Notes under the pieces: model-generated
Databases searched by the model: none
What the model saw: only the letters and a program-made list of their open reading frames with translations
What the model was told of the DNA's origin: nothing
Source: Diphasiastrum complanatum
Taxonomy: Eukaryota > Streptophyta > Lycopodiopsida > Lycopodiales > Lycopodiaceae
Length of the DNA stretch: 64,000 nt
Assembly: GCA_029204225.1 (NCBI GenBank)
Contig: CM055095.1
Coordinates: 11,687,506 to 11,751,505, forward strand
Direction of reading: 5' to 3'
Shown here: one piece after another, positions 12,077 through 23,749 of the stretch
How the letters are laid out: every line of letters begins with the position of its first letter
How positions within the stretch are numbered: position 1 is the stretch's first letter
Made by a program: the position numbers and the translations under genes

Positions 12077-12268
12077 GTTGGAAAGCACTCAATGGGCGCT
12101 TCCCAATGATATCTTACATGGGATACTTTTGAGCTATAGTTAAAAAGTTATGGGAAGTCAAATCTATTAGTTGAAAATAGTGTTATAACATTTTAATGAT
12201 TCTAAAGGGATCTTTGCACAAATTCATATAAGGCCCTTTTGGAGCTCAAAACTCCCCTAATGATTCAA
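12077..12268 (+). repeat. Dispersed repeat shared in inverted orientation with 41.4-41.6 kb
   Basis: The stretch from GAAAGC to CTCCCCTAATG is recognisable, reverse-complemented, at 41,440-41,615. Matching words include GATATCTTACATG, AAAAAGTTATGG, GTTGAAAATAGTGTTATAA and TTTGGAGCTCAAAACTCCCC. Both copies lie beside Copia gag sequence pointing away, so the repeat is probably part of a Copia LTR. Confidence 0.65.
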
Positions 12269-12586
12269 TCATCAATGAAGATCTACAATGGAGTTAGCGC
12301 CCTGATCAGGTTATCATCCTACAGGCATTATTCTTTATTTAGTTAGTTTTTGCAATCAACAAACTTAGTTGAAGCATTTTTGCACCCTACTATCTCGTAG
12401 CGAGCTTCACACTTTTGTACTCATTTTTATGTTAATCAAAGTGCAGTTTTTGTCCACACCATTGTTGTTCTATTGAGCATTGTTTTTCGATTCATCTTGA
12501 ATGTTTGCTGATAATTGACACATTTCCAATCCATTAACCACTTGTTTCACTTCCGCTGCTCACCAAACCACATTTTGTGTGATTTA

Positions 12587-12754
12587 CGACATGGTATCAA
12601 ACCTTCTGTTATAATCAAAGTTCTACTAATCCGATACCATTCGATGCTTCCATAGTATCCCATGGTTTTACAACATGGTATCAGAGCTTCTGTTATAATC
12701 AAAGTTCTACTAATCTGATACCATTCGACACTTCCACAGTATCCCACGGTTTTA
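12587..12754 (+). repeat. 84-bp tandem duplication carrying the tRNA-iMet primer site
   Basis: Two copies of an 84-bp unit start at about 12,591 and 12,675. Each opens with ATGGTATCA; the second has the full primer site TGGTATCAGAGC, complementary to initiator tRNA-Met, while the first reads TGGTATCAAACC. Each ends with a version of CTTCCAxAGTATCCCATGG and TTTTACAAC. A Copia gag starts directly after, so this is a duplicated 5' leader. Confidence 0.8.
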
Positions 12755-12764
12755 CGACAAGCAA

Positions 12765-13245
12765 TGACCTCTTGAAGGAGACATCTTCTTGTAAATTGGC
12801 CAAAGAAGCATGGGATTCACTAAAATCAATTTATGAATCCAATAACACTTCTAGAGTTCTCATGATTAGACACCAAATCTTGTAAAGCATGAGAACTAGT
12901 AGTGAAAGTGCACAAGACTATGTGCTTAGGATCAAGTCTCTCAACAAAGAACTAGCCTCTATTGGAGAGAAGAGTCTAGATAATGAGCTAGTAGTACAAA
13001 TGATCCTAAATGGCCTACATGATAAATTCACAAATCTGGTCCAAAGTTTTGCCATCCAAGACACCTTTCCATCAATTGATAAGCTCCATAGGAACTCCTT
13101 GTCACTACAGGATGAAGATGAGAAATCCAACTTATCATTCAAAGGCAAGAAGAAGACCAATGGAGCAAAGAAGAATCATCCAAAGGAGGCAAAGGAGGAG
13201 GATCTACCTTCAAGCTCAAAGGGAAAAGGCAAGTGTTGGAAGTAA
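12765..13245 (+). pseudogene. Copia Gag, C-terminal two thirds, cut at the zinc knuckle
   Basis: The reading begins with ETSSCKLAKEAWDSLKSIYE, has one stop at about 12,886, then runs open for 118 codons through QDYVLRIKSLNKELASIGE, LVVQMILNGLHDKFTNLVQS and a Lys-rich tail to GKGKCWK. In plant Copia Gag this Cys-Trp starts the CCHC knuckle (CWHCGKxGH), so the reading is cut exactly where the knuckle should continue. The sequence beyond appears to be the LTR of the minus-strand Gypsy element. The N-terminal third of Gag is missing between the leader and this block. Confidence 0.8.
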
Positions 13246-14042
13246 TTCTAGTTCATGTGATGGCTAGATCTACTTACGGGTGTAGTATAGGGATGTAGAG
13301 ATTCATCCACTTTTTAAGTTTCTACAACAAGCTTCAACGAAAATACGAAAATAAAACAATGACGAAGCACTAAGGCTTACCCAACTAGTGCCCAAAACAG
13401 AAATGGAATTAACTGAGATGATAAAATACAGAACCTTACTAAGGCTCACCCAACTAGCAAGGTGATTAGACTAAATCCTAGATTAACATCCAAAGGGTAA
13501 TAAAATGAGTTTGCGGCAAATACTAAGCAAATAAGCAATAATGAACATGCCACAATAAAATCGATGAAAGGAGGCAAGAGGTCGCCCGAGCACCTTCCCT
13601 CAAGCTATGCACCTTTCCAAAGAGAACACAAATGAAATAGAATGATAATTCTCCAAAATAGAGAGCAAGATAGCTTAATCTCAAAAATGTTGTTTACAAT
13701 GCAAATACCTCTCCTTTTATGGCAAGGAGAGTCTTCCATAAGTATCTACTAACTTATGGGACTAATCTATTTCTAGCCTTTCTAGAACTTCTAACTTAGG
13801 ATTTAGAACTTCAAATTTCTTAACTTAGGAAAACTTAAGATAAAATATTTCTAATCTTAAGTTTCCTAAGTCTAAGTTCTAAATCTAAGTTTAAGCTTTT
13901 TTATTATTATTTAAGCTTCTACTCATGGACTTACAAAGCACATGCCATGGCTGAAGTTTATTGATAGATACTCATATGTGGTCTTACAAAACACATTATT
14001 TCTTTCTTTTTTATTTTCTCTATGTTAGCACAGTTGCTAACA
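13238..14042 (-). mobile_element. Probable 3' LTR of the minus-strand Gypsy element
   Basis: On the minus strand a polypurine tract at 14,043-14,055 is followed by TGTTAGCAACTGTGCTAACA, a plausible LTR start. About 320 bp in, CATAAAAGGAGAGG resembles a TATA region, followed by a run typical of an LTR R/U5. The far end is placed where the Copia gag reading is interrupted (TGTTGG at about 13,238), but no matching LTR was recognised upstream of gag at 23.7 kb, so the boundary is inferred. Confidence 0.45.
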
Positions 14043-14055
14043 TTATCCCCCTCCT
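14043..14055 (-). promoter_or_regulatory. Polypurine tract of the Gypsy element
   Basis: The minus strand reads AGGAGGGGGATAA directly before TGTTAGCAAC. It sits after the last open reading of the element (ending near 14.06 kb), as expected for the plus-strand primer beside a 3' LTR. Confidence 0.6.
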
Positions 14056-17000
14056 TATTGGATTGGTGGTCCCACACCAATCGACGCCTTTTTGTCCTAG
14101 ATGTTTTGTGCTTCTTGGAGGCGAGACTGTTGCTGTTGGGAGTGGTAGATTGTCGTGCCGATGCCCTCCATCATTTGCCACTGTAATTTGTTCAGGAAGG
14201 GCATTGGTTTGTAGTAATGGAGCATACCCTGTAGAAAGTTGTGAGTTTTTCATAGCTCCACCATATCAATGTGCAGAGCTGGAGTGAGTGCAGAGTGATA
14301 ATAAAGCCTTGCTATGCTGATGTGGTCTTCTTGCGTGCGCAAGGGTTTATTGATATCAAGGGCGATTGGGGGTAGTCCTCGATCCCAAAAACCTCTGAGT
14401 TCTACCAGAAATGCCATCGAAATATCCGCAAAATATCTGACATCATGATCAAGATTGCCATGGTTCTTCTGGTAGAATACTCGACAGCTGGTGACCATGT
14501 CTTCGGCTAAGTTGCCGGTATCCACGCTTGTGAGTTTAGGCCAGAAGTTTTTGTTCTTGACCTTGGTGGCAGGAAACAATTCTCGCTACTGGATAGTAAT
14601 AAGGATTGGTGCGCATGTAGGATAGAGCTTCAAGATACCGTGCCATTGAGGTCTTACTTCATAGGAAGAGCTGATGACACAAGAGTTTGACTGTTGCTTT
14701 ATGTGTTTGACATTGGTCCAAATTTGGCAGTATGTAGCCACCTCGCTCTTTCGTTGTTGGATACTTCTTTGCAAACTCTTGAGAGACGTGCAACTCCTTG
14801 CTTGGTTCTGTGGGCGTGATTCTGTTGCCGGATGGTTGGTGCTTCAGAGGCAGTCTTGTGTTCGGTTTGTGGATTGGGTTCAGGAGAGAGAGGAGGCAAG
14901 GGGTTAGCTTCTGCAATTCTTTGTGACTTAGGAGAAAATTGTTGTGGAATGAAGGTGGGGTTAGTGGTGTCGAGAGGGTTACAAGCGGTGGAAGGAAAAA
15001 GATAATGTTGGGAGCTAATACCCCCAAAGCCCGACGGATTGGTTGGTGTTTGAGCTCCTTGCCCCAGGGGTTGGCCTTGAAATGCGGAGCCTTGAGTTGT
15101 AGGAGGAGGCTGTTGGAATCCTGCTCCATCTCCACCATCTGGTCTATCAAAGTGGTGCCCCAAATCATAGAATTGGGCGTGCTCTGCATGAACCGACAGG
15201 GTCGATTGGGCAGCTGCCTTTAAGCGTTCTTCCAGGGTGGCTATGTGCTAGTTTAGGGCCTCGACGGAAGCAATGTATGATTGTTGTAATTTTGAGTGTA
15301 ATCCGTCATGGCTTTCAGCTTTTGGGCCAGCGTTTGACAGGCCACCCCTGGAATGGCAGTTCCCTCAGGAACAGATGGTGGTGCGAAGTCGTTGAAGTCC
15401 ACCATTTCCAACTGTTCCTTCATAGCGGAACGTGCTGCTTGTGAATCTGCTATAGCCTCATCCTTTTCGGCTTTGAGGTTATCGATGGTTTGCTACATGT
15501 TGGATACCTTCAATTGGAGCTGGTTCTGTAGGTGGAGTAGCATTTGCTGTTGTTGTTGATTGTAATTTATTAGGTTCTGGATCTACAGCTGTTGTTGTTT
15601 GTTTTCCTCCTCCAGCCTTGCTTTTTCTTTCTGAAGGCCCGCCATTGCACCATCGTCAAATTGCTGCATAGTATATTGTCCCCCTAGAGTGCCGAATAGA
15701 TTGTATTGGAGCTCATTCACCAACCATACCGCTTTTTGGGCTACAAGGGGTAGCTGCTCCCAAGGACCAATGTCAGGGAGGGTGCGCGTGTATTTAGGAT
15801 ACGGCATTTGGTTAAATGGTAGAAAATCGGGAGCAGGGCTAGACGGTGGTGTATGAAAGGCAGGTGGGAGTGATTGTGGATTGAGGGGTGGGGAGATACT
15901 GCGTGGCGGAGATTGTTGGATTGGATTAGTTGTGATAGTGGTTGATGGAAGTGCAGTTAGTAATTGTAATGCAAAATCATCTACCTTAACTGTGGAGTCA
16001 AGTAGGGTGGAGATTTGTACAAGTGAGGGCTTTTGTGAAAGTGTGGAAGTGAAGTCCGTGTTGAGAGATAGTGAGGGTGTGGAGGTGGCAGTAAATGGTG
16101 GGATGGAGAGGAGATTGCCTATGTGGACGGAATCACGCCCATAGGATCAAAGCCGGAAGTGCCTGCCATTCCGGAACTGTCTGCTACTGTTGCTATTGCT
16201 TGTCGGCGTTGTTAGGCTTGGTGAAGTAAGGCCCCCTGTTGCTCTAGGACCTCCTTTGGGACCTGAGATGGTTTAAGGCTCCCTTCGGATTTAGCATGTT
16301 CCACCCCGATGTCGATGGATAGAATGTCATGTGGGACATCGGCTTCTGTGTTGATTGCCTTCTCTTTCTACTTCTTAGTAGGTGGGGCTGGTGAGATCGG
16401 GTCTGCTGTCGGTTGGGGGGTGGCTCATTTTTTTGTGCTTGGATAAACATCATCCAGCTCCTTGATGGCAGCAGCCGCCCTAGATCCCAATTGTTTGGTG
16501 ACCAACATGTGGAGGAGATACCCACATTTGGTAGTTGGTTTGCGGGCTTTCAGAGCTCTGCACAGCTTCTCTACTACTTCTAGTGGGATCATCCATGGTG
16601 AGGGTCAGAGAAAAGAGGTCGCTCGGTGGGATGCAATCCATCTTGGTGATATGCACTGCAACCATGGTGACGAGGATCTCTGAGGCGGCCCGTAGTTGGG
16701 ATCCGTGATGAGGCGGATAGCGATCCTGTCGTAGGTTTGGGCAATGGTTTTGCCGTCGTCTGTCAAAAATTTTGTGAAGTACTTGGCATCATAGCTAGTG
16801 CCCTTTCCATGGATTGTCTCTCCGAGATTAGGAAAGCTGATGCTCTGGAGATCCCCAGGAGAGACATTGATAATAGAATAGCTGCCACTCTTGGATGTAA
16901 TCCGAAAAGTTTGGAACTCATCCGAATAGGTGGAGTAGGCTGCTCGGATGAGGCTCTCGCTCTGTTGGTCCCGGAAAAGTGTCAAATCAAAGCCAAGGTT

Positions 17001-17129
17001 GGTGAGGATATCCTTGGCCAGTGTGAGTTGCTTGGCGTAATTCTTAAGATAGATCATGACTATATCCCCTGAATAAGGACGAGGGGGTTTACGGCGATGC
17101 AAGCTAAGCGAAGAATTGCGGGAAGCCAT
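14056..17129 (-). pseudogene. Extra ORF of about 1,000 codons after Gypsy pol, function unknown
   Basis: Starting at Met 17,129, the minus strand is open for 174 codons (MASRNSSLSLHRRKPPRPYS at the start; GKGTSYDAKYFTKFLTDDGK further on), then continues with frame changes. A Pro-rich segment is near 16.2-16.5 kb. PYPKYTRTLPDIGPWEQLPL and a Gln/Glu-rich coiled coil (KEKARLEEENKQQQ, then NQQQQQ) lie at 15.5-15.8 kb. A Pro/Gln/Gly-rich section is at 14.7-15.2 kb and an open 109-codon block ends near 14.25 kb. It lies between integrase and the polypurine tract in the same direction as pol. Some Gypsy lineages (Athila env-like, Tat additional ORFs) have extra genes at this place. I see no clear transmembrane protein or known domain. 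It could instead be the gag of a second element. Confidence 0.55.
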
Positions 17130-17238
17130 GATAGCAGTGATTTTAGATTGCTTTGAAAATTTTGAAAATTTTGAAAAAAATTTGGCATGAACTCGAGAGC
17201 AGCAATCTGAAATGAACTTCTGGAGAGAAGGTGGAGGA

Positions 17239-17249
17239 CTATATATAGA
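17239..17249 (-). promoter_or_regulatory. TATA box upstream of the extra ORF
   Basis: CTATATATAG lies about 110 bases upstream of the start codon of the extra ORF on the minus strand, inside the 0.67-kb gap after pol. Initiation about 30 bases downstream would leave an 80-base leader containing three copies of TTTTGAAAA-like words. Because the word is palindromic its direction is inferred only from context. Confidence 0.5.
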
Positions 17250-17796
17250 CTTTTTTTGGCAAAAATTTGCAACTTCACCCAGAAGTCGTCCTCAGTGTCC
17301 ACAATTTGGTAAGGATGGTCGCGAATTTCGACACAACATTCTGAGGGCCCACGAATCCTTGTAAGGAATTTTTTATGCCAAAAGAGAAAAAACGTCTGAT
17401 TGTGCAAAAATGTGTCTAATCAGAAAATGCAAAGATAGCAGAGAAATTGTGAGGATCAATTTGAGTTGCAGCGAATTGTCTACGAATTCTGAAGATGGAT
17501 ATCTCATAAATAAACTACAATTTTTTAATTTTTAGACATTTTTTATCTGAGACAGAATTCATGGAGGCCAAAAATGGATCGTGCTTTGTAAAAAAGGGGT
17601 CAAGCAAATTCTATCTGAGATGTTGTGAAATTTTTTTTTTTTGAAACAAATGTCTTTTGTGGTTTTCTCAGAAAAGACTGTTGGTATACCTGATCTGATA
17701 GTATCTTGATGGGTGGAACAAGAAAGCACAGCAAAAATGTTGTCGAAATGGAATGCAGACAATAAAAAGAAAGAAAAATAGTAGGAAAGAAAACAG

Positions 17797-19025
17797 CTAA
17801 TACATATCAAGATAAAAACAGGGTCCATTGTACTTTCTCAGTCGACTCCCATTGACCACAATGTCAAGGATATCGCCTTGAAGGGTTTGGAGTTGGACAT
17901 ATCCAGAGGCAAAGATTTTTTTAATGACGTAAGGTCCTTGGCCAAAAAATTTCAGTTTGTCTTTGAAGGCTTTGGCCTGGTATAGCAGGACCTTATCTCT
18001 AATCTAGAAATCTCTAAGTTTCAATGATTGATCATGCCATGCTTTTTGTCATCGTTTGTGGACTTGTTGAGCATGGATGTTAATCCTTCGTGTTTCACAA
18101 AGTTGCTCCAAATGGAATAACCTATTTGCTAGATTCTGAGGAGTATTAAGCTCAAAGTTATAGGCTACTCAAAGAGAGGGGATATGGAATTCCACAGGCA
18201 TAACGGTTTCTTGGCCATATGTGAGCTGGAAAGGGGTTGAGCCTGTAGCTCACTTCGGGGTGGTGGGATAAGCCCAGAGAGCAGCACGGAGTCTGAGTTC
18301 CCAATCAGATCGGCTAGATTTGACGGTTTTGGTGAGAATTTCACATAGGATTTTATTGGTGGATTATGCTTGGCCATTGCAGCGTGAATAGTATGGGGAA
18401 CTTTTGCAATGTACCACAAAAAATTTGGAAAGAAGATCTGCTATGACAAAGTTTAGAAAATGTGTACCCCTATCACTGATAAGCTCTATAGGACATCTGA
18501 ACCGAACTATAACCTGTTCATAGAAAAATTTGGCAGTAGAACAAGCGTCAGCATTGCAAACAGCTCTTGCTTCAGCCCATTTGGTGCAATAGTTTGTAGC
18601 TACTATGATGTAACGAGATTGTGTGTGTCGAGCAGCAGGACTAATAGGTCCGACATAATCAATTCCCTATTTCTGGAAAGCTTGATTAGTGGTTACGGGG
18701 TGTAGAGACATGTAGTCTATTTTTTGAAAGCATTAGTGCATTGGCAGACATCACAAGCCTTAGTGTAATCATGCGTATCCTTGAAGAGTGATGGCCACCA
18801 AAAACTGGCTAAGAGGATTTTCTTAGCAGTTGTTTCAGAAGAGAAATGGCCGGCACCAATACCTTCATGAGTGAGGGAAATTACAGAGGGTATTTCTCCT
18901 TCAGTAAGACATCGTCGGATAATTCCATCTAACCATTGCTTGTAGAGTTGTCCTGCGATTAACGTATAAGGTTTAGTTTTGAGGACCAACGCACGTTGTT
19001 CAGGTTTAGAGAAGGAAGGATCCAT
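17797..19025 (-). pseudogene. Gypsy integrase
   Basis: The zinc-binding N-terminus is clear: HEGIGAGHFSSETTAKKI and ACDVCQ give the H-H-C-C set. The catalytic core, in another frame, has IDYVGPISPAA (first Asp), ISDRGTHF (second Asp) and YYSRCNGQA, where a stop replaces the expected final Glu. The C-terminal part reads KDKLKFFGQGPYVIKKIF and ends with VVNGSRLRKYNG, the usual end of plant Gypsy integrase, near 17,797. No chromodomain is seen after it. The enzyme would insert the DNA copy into the genome; stops and frame changes make this copy dead. Confidence 0.85.
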
Positions 19026-19804
19026 CTACCCTGAAGTTAAATATTTGGTAATTTCCTTAGCCCATACAGGTGTAGAGTCAACTTGGAAAAGGATTGCATC
19101 TGGTAAATCATCGTTGACGCCTTGATCAGGGGTAGGAAGGTTAGAGATTTGGGATAGATAATCTGCTAAAAAATGCTGAACTCCCTTACGAACCACGATC
19201 CTAAACTCAAATTCTCGCAATAATAGGATCCATCTAGTAATACGGCCTGTGGTGCACGTCTTGTTGATGAGATACAACAATGCTTGATGATCAGTGAAGA
19301 ACGCAAAAACTTTTTCTAGAAGACAATGGTAAAACTTCTGAACCGCATATACCATTGCCAAGGCTTCGCGTTCGGTAGTGGTATAATTGGCTTTAGCGGG
19401 AATCAATTGTTGACTCAGAAAACGAATTGGTTAGTCCTTTTTGAATTCTCCCGGTTGGGTGAGCACTGCTCCAATGGCATACTTGGATGCATTGGTATGC
19501 ACATGGAATTCTTTAGAATAATCAGGAGCTTGGAGGATGGGTGTAGTGGTAAGGGCTTCTTTGAGTTGATTAAAGACGACGCGTTGTTCATCCGTCCATT
19601 TGGGAACTACAACTACTTTGTAGATTAAGTGTGCTTTGTTAGCAAAATCGAAAATAAAGCACCGATAGTAGTTGGCGTGGTCAAGTAAGGAGTAAACTTC
19701 ATGTATTGTACGCGGTTCCGGTAGATTTTGAATGATATGGATTTTTTCAGAGTCAGTGGAAATGCCATTTCGTGAGATAATATGTCCTAACACAATACCA
19801 TGGG
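19026..19804 (-). pseudogene. Gypsy RT thumb/connection and RNase H
   Basis: The reading continues from RT with WVTHGIVLGHIISRNGI, LLDHANYYRCFI and then the RNase H domain: HVHTNASKYAIGAVLTQPG, TTTEREALAMVYAVQKF and FFTDHQALLYL. The first catalytic Asp (normally TDAS) is Asn here, while the Glu and second Asp are kept. GRITRWILLLREFEFRIVVR and HFLADYLSQI complete the domain. In the element it would degrade RNA in RNA:DNA hybrids. One frame change lies near 19,430. Confidence 0.88.
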
Positions 19805-20430
19805 TTACCCAAATCTGGCATTTTTCAGGATTGAGAGAGATGCCGAAGCGTTGGCATTGGATAAAAAAAATTTCAAGCACAAACAAATGGCATATTTTTT
19901 CAAAAAATCGTCCAAGTAAACTTCTAAGGTGTCACCCATCTGCTGAGAAAATGCCGCTTGCATAACACGTTGGAAGGTGCTAGGAGCATTGCAGAGACCA
20001 AAGGGCATGACTTTCCAGCAGAAGGTTCCCCATTCTGTGGCAAACGCGATTTTGTGTTGACATTCTTCAGCGATTTGGATCATATTGTATCTGCTAAAGC
20101 CATCTAAGAAGGAGTAAGCCTCATCTCCTGCTAGATTTTCTAAGATGGATTCTCCGAAAGGTAATGGAAAATGATCACGTTCAGTGATGACGTTAAGTTT
20201 CTTAAAATCGACATAGATGCGGAGTTTTCCATTTTTCTTGGGGACGATGACAATTGGGGAGACCCACTCAGTATGCTCAATTTCATAGATAAATCCCGCA
20301 TCTAAGAGGCATTGTAATTCTTCTTTGATCTTGGCCTTATAGATGGGATTGCATCTGTATGGATGACTCGCAGTGGGTCTCGCACCCGGTTTAATCGGGA
20401 TACGATGCACAACTACTTAGGGTGAGACTC
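19805..20430 (-). pseudogene. Gypsy reverse transcriptase
   Basis: A nearly intact 201-residue block starts with HRIPIKPGARPTASHPYR. It has the finger motif WVSPIVIVPKKNGKLRIYVD, motif A FLDGFSRYNMIQIA, motif B FCWKVMPFGLCNAPSTFQ and the catalytic YLDDF. These are diagnostic of Ty3/Gypsy RT, which copies element RNA to DNA. Only short defects are seen here: a stop just before the first Met, and a frame change after the YLDDF box at about 19,890. Confidence 0.92.
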
Positions 20431-20434
20431 CTTT

Positions 20435-21356
20435 CATGTCTTTATTGGTCCAGGCAAAGATATGTCGATATTTTCGTAGGAGCTTTTCAAGCTGTCTACG
20501 TTGTTCGCAATTGAGAGAAGCTCCGACGTGGACAAGATATTTGTTGGTTTCATTTGGCTCACTCAGGGAAAGGGTTATGGTTTGTGCAGGGCCTTTGTAC
20601 GGTGAATTACCAATTGGCTCACATTGTGCTTGGGGTAATTGGATTGTGACACTCTCGATCGTATAGTCCTTAAAGTATGCAGGAACATCATGGGCTGGAG
20701 ATTCGAGGGGAGCCTTGACTTTCTCTTGCCGGGATGGGGCTTGGAATTTTTAGGGGACTGGTGTAGGACTAGAGGCAATCTCAGGAATTTTCCGAACAAT
20801 GGTGAGGTCACCCGACGGTTGAATTTGAAGTGGTTTTTTCATTTTTCTCTTTCATAGTATGACCACATGGTTGAGGTTTTGGTGGTGGAGATGTGTGTGG
20901 ATGAGGGACAGTTGGTATGTCATGGAGGATCTCGTCATCAATTTGAAAGATAGTCTCCTCCTCACAGAGATCCCATGGATAGTGTGGGCATTTGGGACGG
21001 TAGAATCTTGTCTCAAGTTTTTCAATTGCAACCTTGGCAACCACCACCACCTTGGAAGCATGATGTGGATAGGTCCTAGGTGGGAGTGCTTCCATATAGT
21101 TGAGGATCTGAAGATAAAAAATGTCCATATCTTCTGGGCAATTTTGAATTCGTAAAACGTTCTCATCATCAATGAATAAATCGTTTGATTCATTAGTAGG
21201 TAGCCATGCAACATTTAGCAGTTCATCATGGTGTGGAAGAATATCAATAAAATTGACATTGATGATAGGTGTATCCAGATCAGGTAATTGGTCGTGATCG
21301 ATCGGGAGTGGAGAGGTACAATTATCCTGATTATGAGCACAGTAATCGGCATTCAT
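20435..21356 (-). pseudogene. Gypsy linker between protease and RT
   Basis: The minus strand is open for most of this interval in alternating frames. It encodes an acidic, His/Pro-rich stretch (residues such as DHDQLPDLDTPIINVNFIDI at about 21.3 kb, and PHPHTSPPPKPQP near 20.9 kb) with no recognisable domain. It joins the protease region to the RT block, as in Gypsy polyproteins with long spacers. Confidence 0.6.
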
Positions 21357-21933
21357 TCAATCAATGGTAGCTAGACTGTGACTCCAGTTTATGATATCAG
21401 TAGATTTAACATAATGACCTTTTTCATGGCTGGACTGGTATGGCTCAAATATGGAACTGGTGGTTGAGGATCCCTCGTCATGGATGTGTGCAAGTTTGAG
21501 TTTACCCGTTGAGTCAATGGTGATAGAATTGTCACGATTGTCAAAAGTGACTCGACCTTTGCTCCAGTCATGAATGACTTGTGCATTGGTGAGCCACGGA
21601 TGACTAAGTAGTAATTCATAAGAATAGGCATTATTAGGAATATCAAGTACTACGAGATCAACAGAAAACTTGAGACCTCCTAGTTTGATCAGCACGTGCG
21701 AAAGGAAACCGGTAGGTCGGACCACTTTGATCAGCCATCCGAAGCTGACAAGTAGGTTTGGCTAGCTTGTCGTTCAGATTCCATTTCATCATGAGAGATG
21801 TGGAAATGATATTAACCCCGGAACCTCCATCGAGTACTGCTAAAACTTCACGAGATTGATGATGGGTAGCTGGGATTTTGATGTTGCCTCGTTTGCTGAG
21901 TGGATTGGATAGATGTAAGGGCATTTCAGACAA
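21357..21933 (-). pseudogene. Gypsy aspartic protease
   Basis: REVLAVLDGGSGVNIIS contains the retroviral-type protease active site. The usual D-S/T-G is replaced by D-G-G-S-G in this copy, so the catalytic triad has drifted. It is followed, after a frame change near 21,720, by FSVDLVVLDIPNNAYSYELLLSHPWL, the second half of the fold with the typical LLSxPWL ending. The enzyme would cut the Gag-Pol polyprotein. It sits between gag and RT in the expected order. Confidence 0.8.
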
Positions 21934-21939
21934 CTCGTC

Positions 21940-23694
21940 AATAGTGGTGGTGGTATTGGATTGGATCTGTTGTTTCCACTGGCCAGCAATCTTCTAGAGT
22001 ACATGGAAGGGAAGAGTGACATTGGCTTGTAGCAGATCTCCCCAAACTTTGGTACCTTCAAGGGTTTTGCTTTCAAAGGGCTTGGGAGGTACTTTATGGG
22101 AAGAGGAAGATTGTTGGTCGGCATTGCGGATTTGCTGGCGATAGTCATGGTGTAGTCGAATTTCTTCAGACGGGTGAGGGTAAACTATCGGGGTTGAATC
22201 GTCACTTGGAGGAACAGCCTATGGTTGAGTTTTGCTAGGTGCAAGTGTAGGGGCTTGGCGTTGGGTTTGTGCCTGAGTCAAGACCCAAGCAAGACGTGTT
22301 TTGATTGGTAAGGTTTCTACTTGCACTGAACAAACAGGAGCAGCTGGCTTAGATCGAGATGGGTAGTCCTTCACGTGATGTTCAACACCACAGTTTTCAC
22401 AAGCTGGGGAAGGCGGAGTTTATCTGGGCAACGAATACTAGGATGTTTACCTACACAGATAAAGCATCCTCGTATTGCGGGCAATTGATGTGCGGCAAAG
22501 ATCGCTTGGTTTGGATTGTAATCTTGGGCATTGGGATCCACTGGTTGAGCATTAGAATCATGAATATAATAAACAATTGTTTCAGTAGAGTATTGTGGTT
22601 GAGTATTTCTTCCACATAGCAGGTGGCCGGATCGATGGCATTTAGATCAAGATAATGGACAATGTTTTGTGGGGTAGGTTGGTTAACAACAAACTGTTGT
22701 CATGGGGATTGGTATTGATTTGGTGCAGGTGGTCATTGTTGGTAAACCCCTGGTCGTGGCATAGGTTGTTGTGGTAGGTAAGGGCGGTAAGCTCGATAGA
22801 TGGTGGGTCTGGTGGCTGCTGGGAAATGATTTCGCAATTGAGGGCATTCATTAGCAGTGTGATGATGTGAGCAGATTGGACATCAGACATTTTTCCTTGC
22901 TGGAAAGGATTTCTCAGCAATCTGTTTTATGGCGGTTTGGAAATCGGCAGTGAATTTATCCATATGAGATTGTTGAGCTTTTTGCCAGGTTTCCATTTGA
23001 TGTAGAAGTTCAGAAGACTAAGCAATATTATCAGACTTCGGGTGATTAGGACAGTCTGGGTTCTTAGATTTCTTTTCACGATGGTCAAAGTCATCGTCGG
23101 AACCTTTGTCTTCTTCACGGATAGCATCGGTCATCACATCTTTAAGTTGATCATAAAGGTCAACTGGTTTGAGTTCACGGTGGATGTTTTTTGGCAATCC
23201 AACTAAGAATAGTTTATGGCCATTCGTTTGGTGATATTTTCATCAACACATTCTACTTTGAGACGTTTAAAACGCTCAATGTAGTTTTGGACAGACTCTT
23301 CACGACGCATCTTGATATGAGTAATTTGAATGAACGAGCTCTGAGTCAGTTTGGATGGTTTGAAACGCTTGATGAGAGCGTCCTTGAGGGTGGTTCAAGA
23401 AGCAAGATCAGGAGCTTCAAGATTCAAGTACCACTCCTTGGCGGTGCCATAAAGTACCATGGGAAATAGGCGAAGCTTTTCAGTTTCAGAGGTATCTCCA
23501 TAAAAAATGCAAACTGTCGAAAGCACATGAGATACTAGCCAATGACGACTCCCAAGAAATATAGGCAAGTGCAAAACCGCGTAGAATGTCATATACTTGC
23601 ACTCGAGCACAAAGCTCACAATCTGGAGCAAAGAGCAAATGCCCTGGGGAAGTCCATGTATATGTGCAATCCACATTTCAAATATAATCTTCAA
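21940..23694 (-). pseudogene. Gypsy Gag with two degraded zinc knuckles
   Basis: The N-terminal part contains LFPMVLYGTAKEWYLNLE (23.40-23.47 kb), a clear retrotransposon Gag signature (LFPxxLxGxAxxWY). The rest is broken by many frame changes. Two knuckle remnants lie at about 22.36-22.47 kb: CFICVGKHPSIRC, with three instead of four residues before His, and CENCGVEHHVKDY, which lacks its last Cys. Long low-complexity His/Asn/Pro-rich stretches lie between them and the N-terminal domain. Gag would form the particle that packages element RNA. Confidence 0.78.
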
Positions 23695-23749
23695 CCAAGA
23701 GGAAATCTAGATATTTTGTTTACAAATTTCTTGAGGTTCTAGTTCTCAT

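Noticed and set aside
14023-14042. 20-base palindrome TGTTAGCACAGTTGCTAACA
   Set aside because: It coincides with the inferred LTR terminus and can be explained by a TG..CA end plus chance; no second copy was seen.
19326-19628. Plus-strand open readings opposite the Gypsy pol
   Set aside because: Antisense shadows of the RNase H coding strand with no motif of their own.
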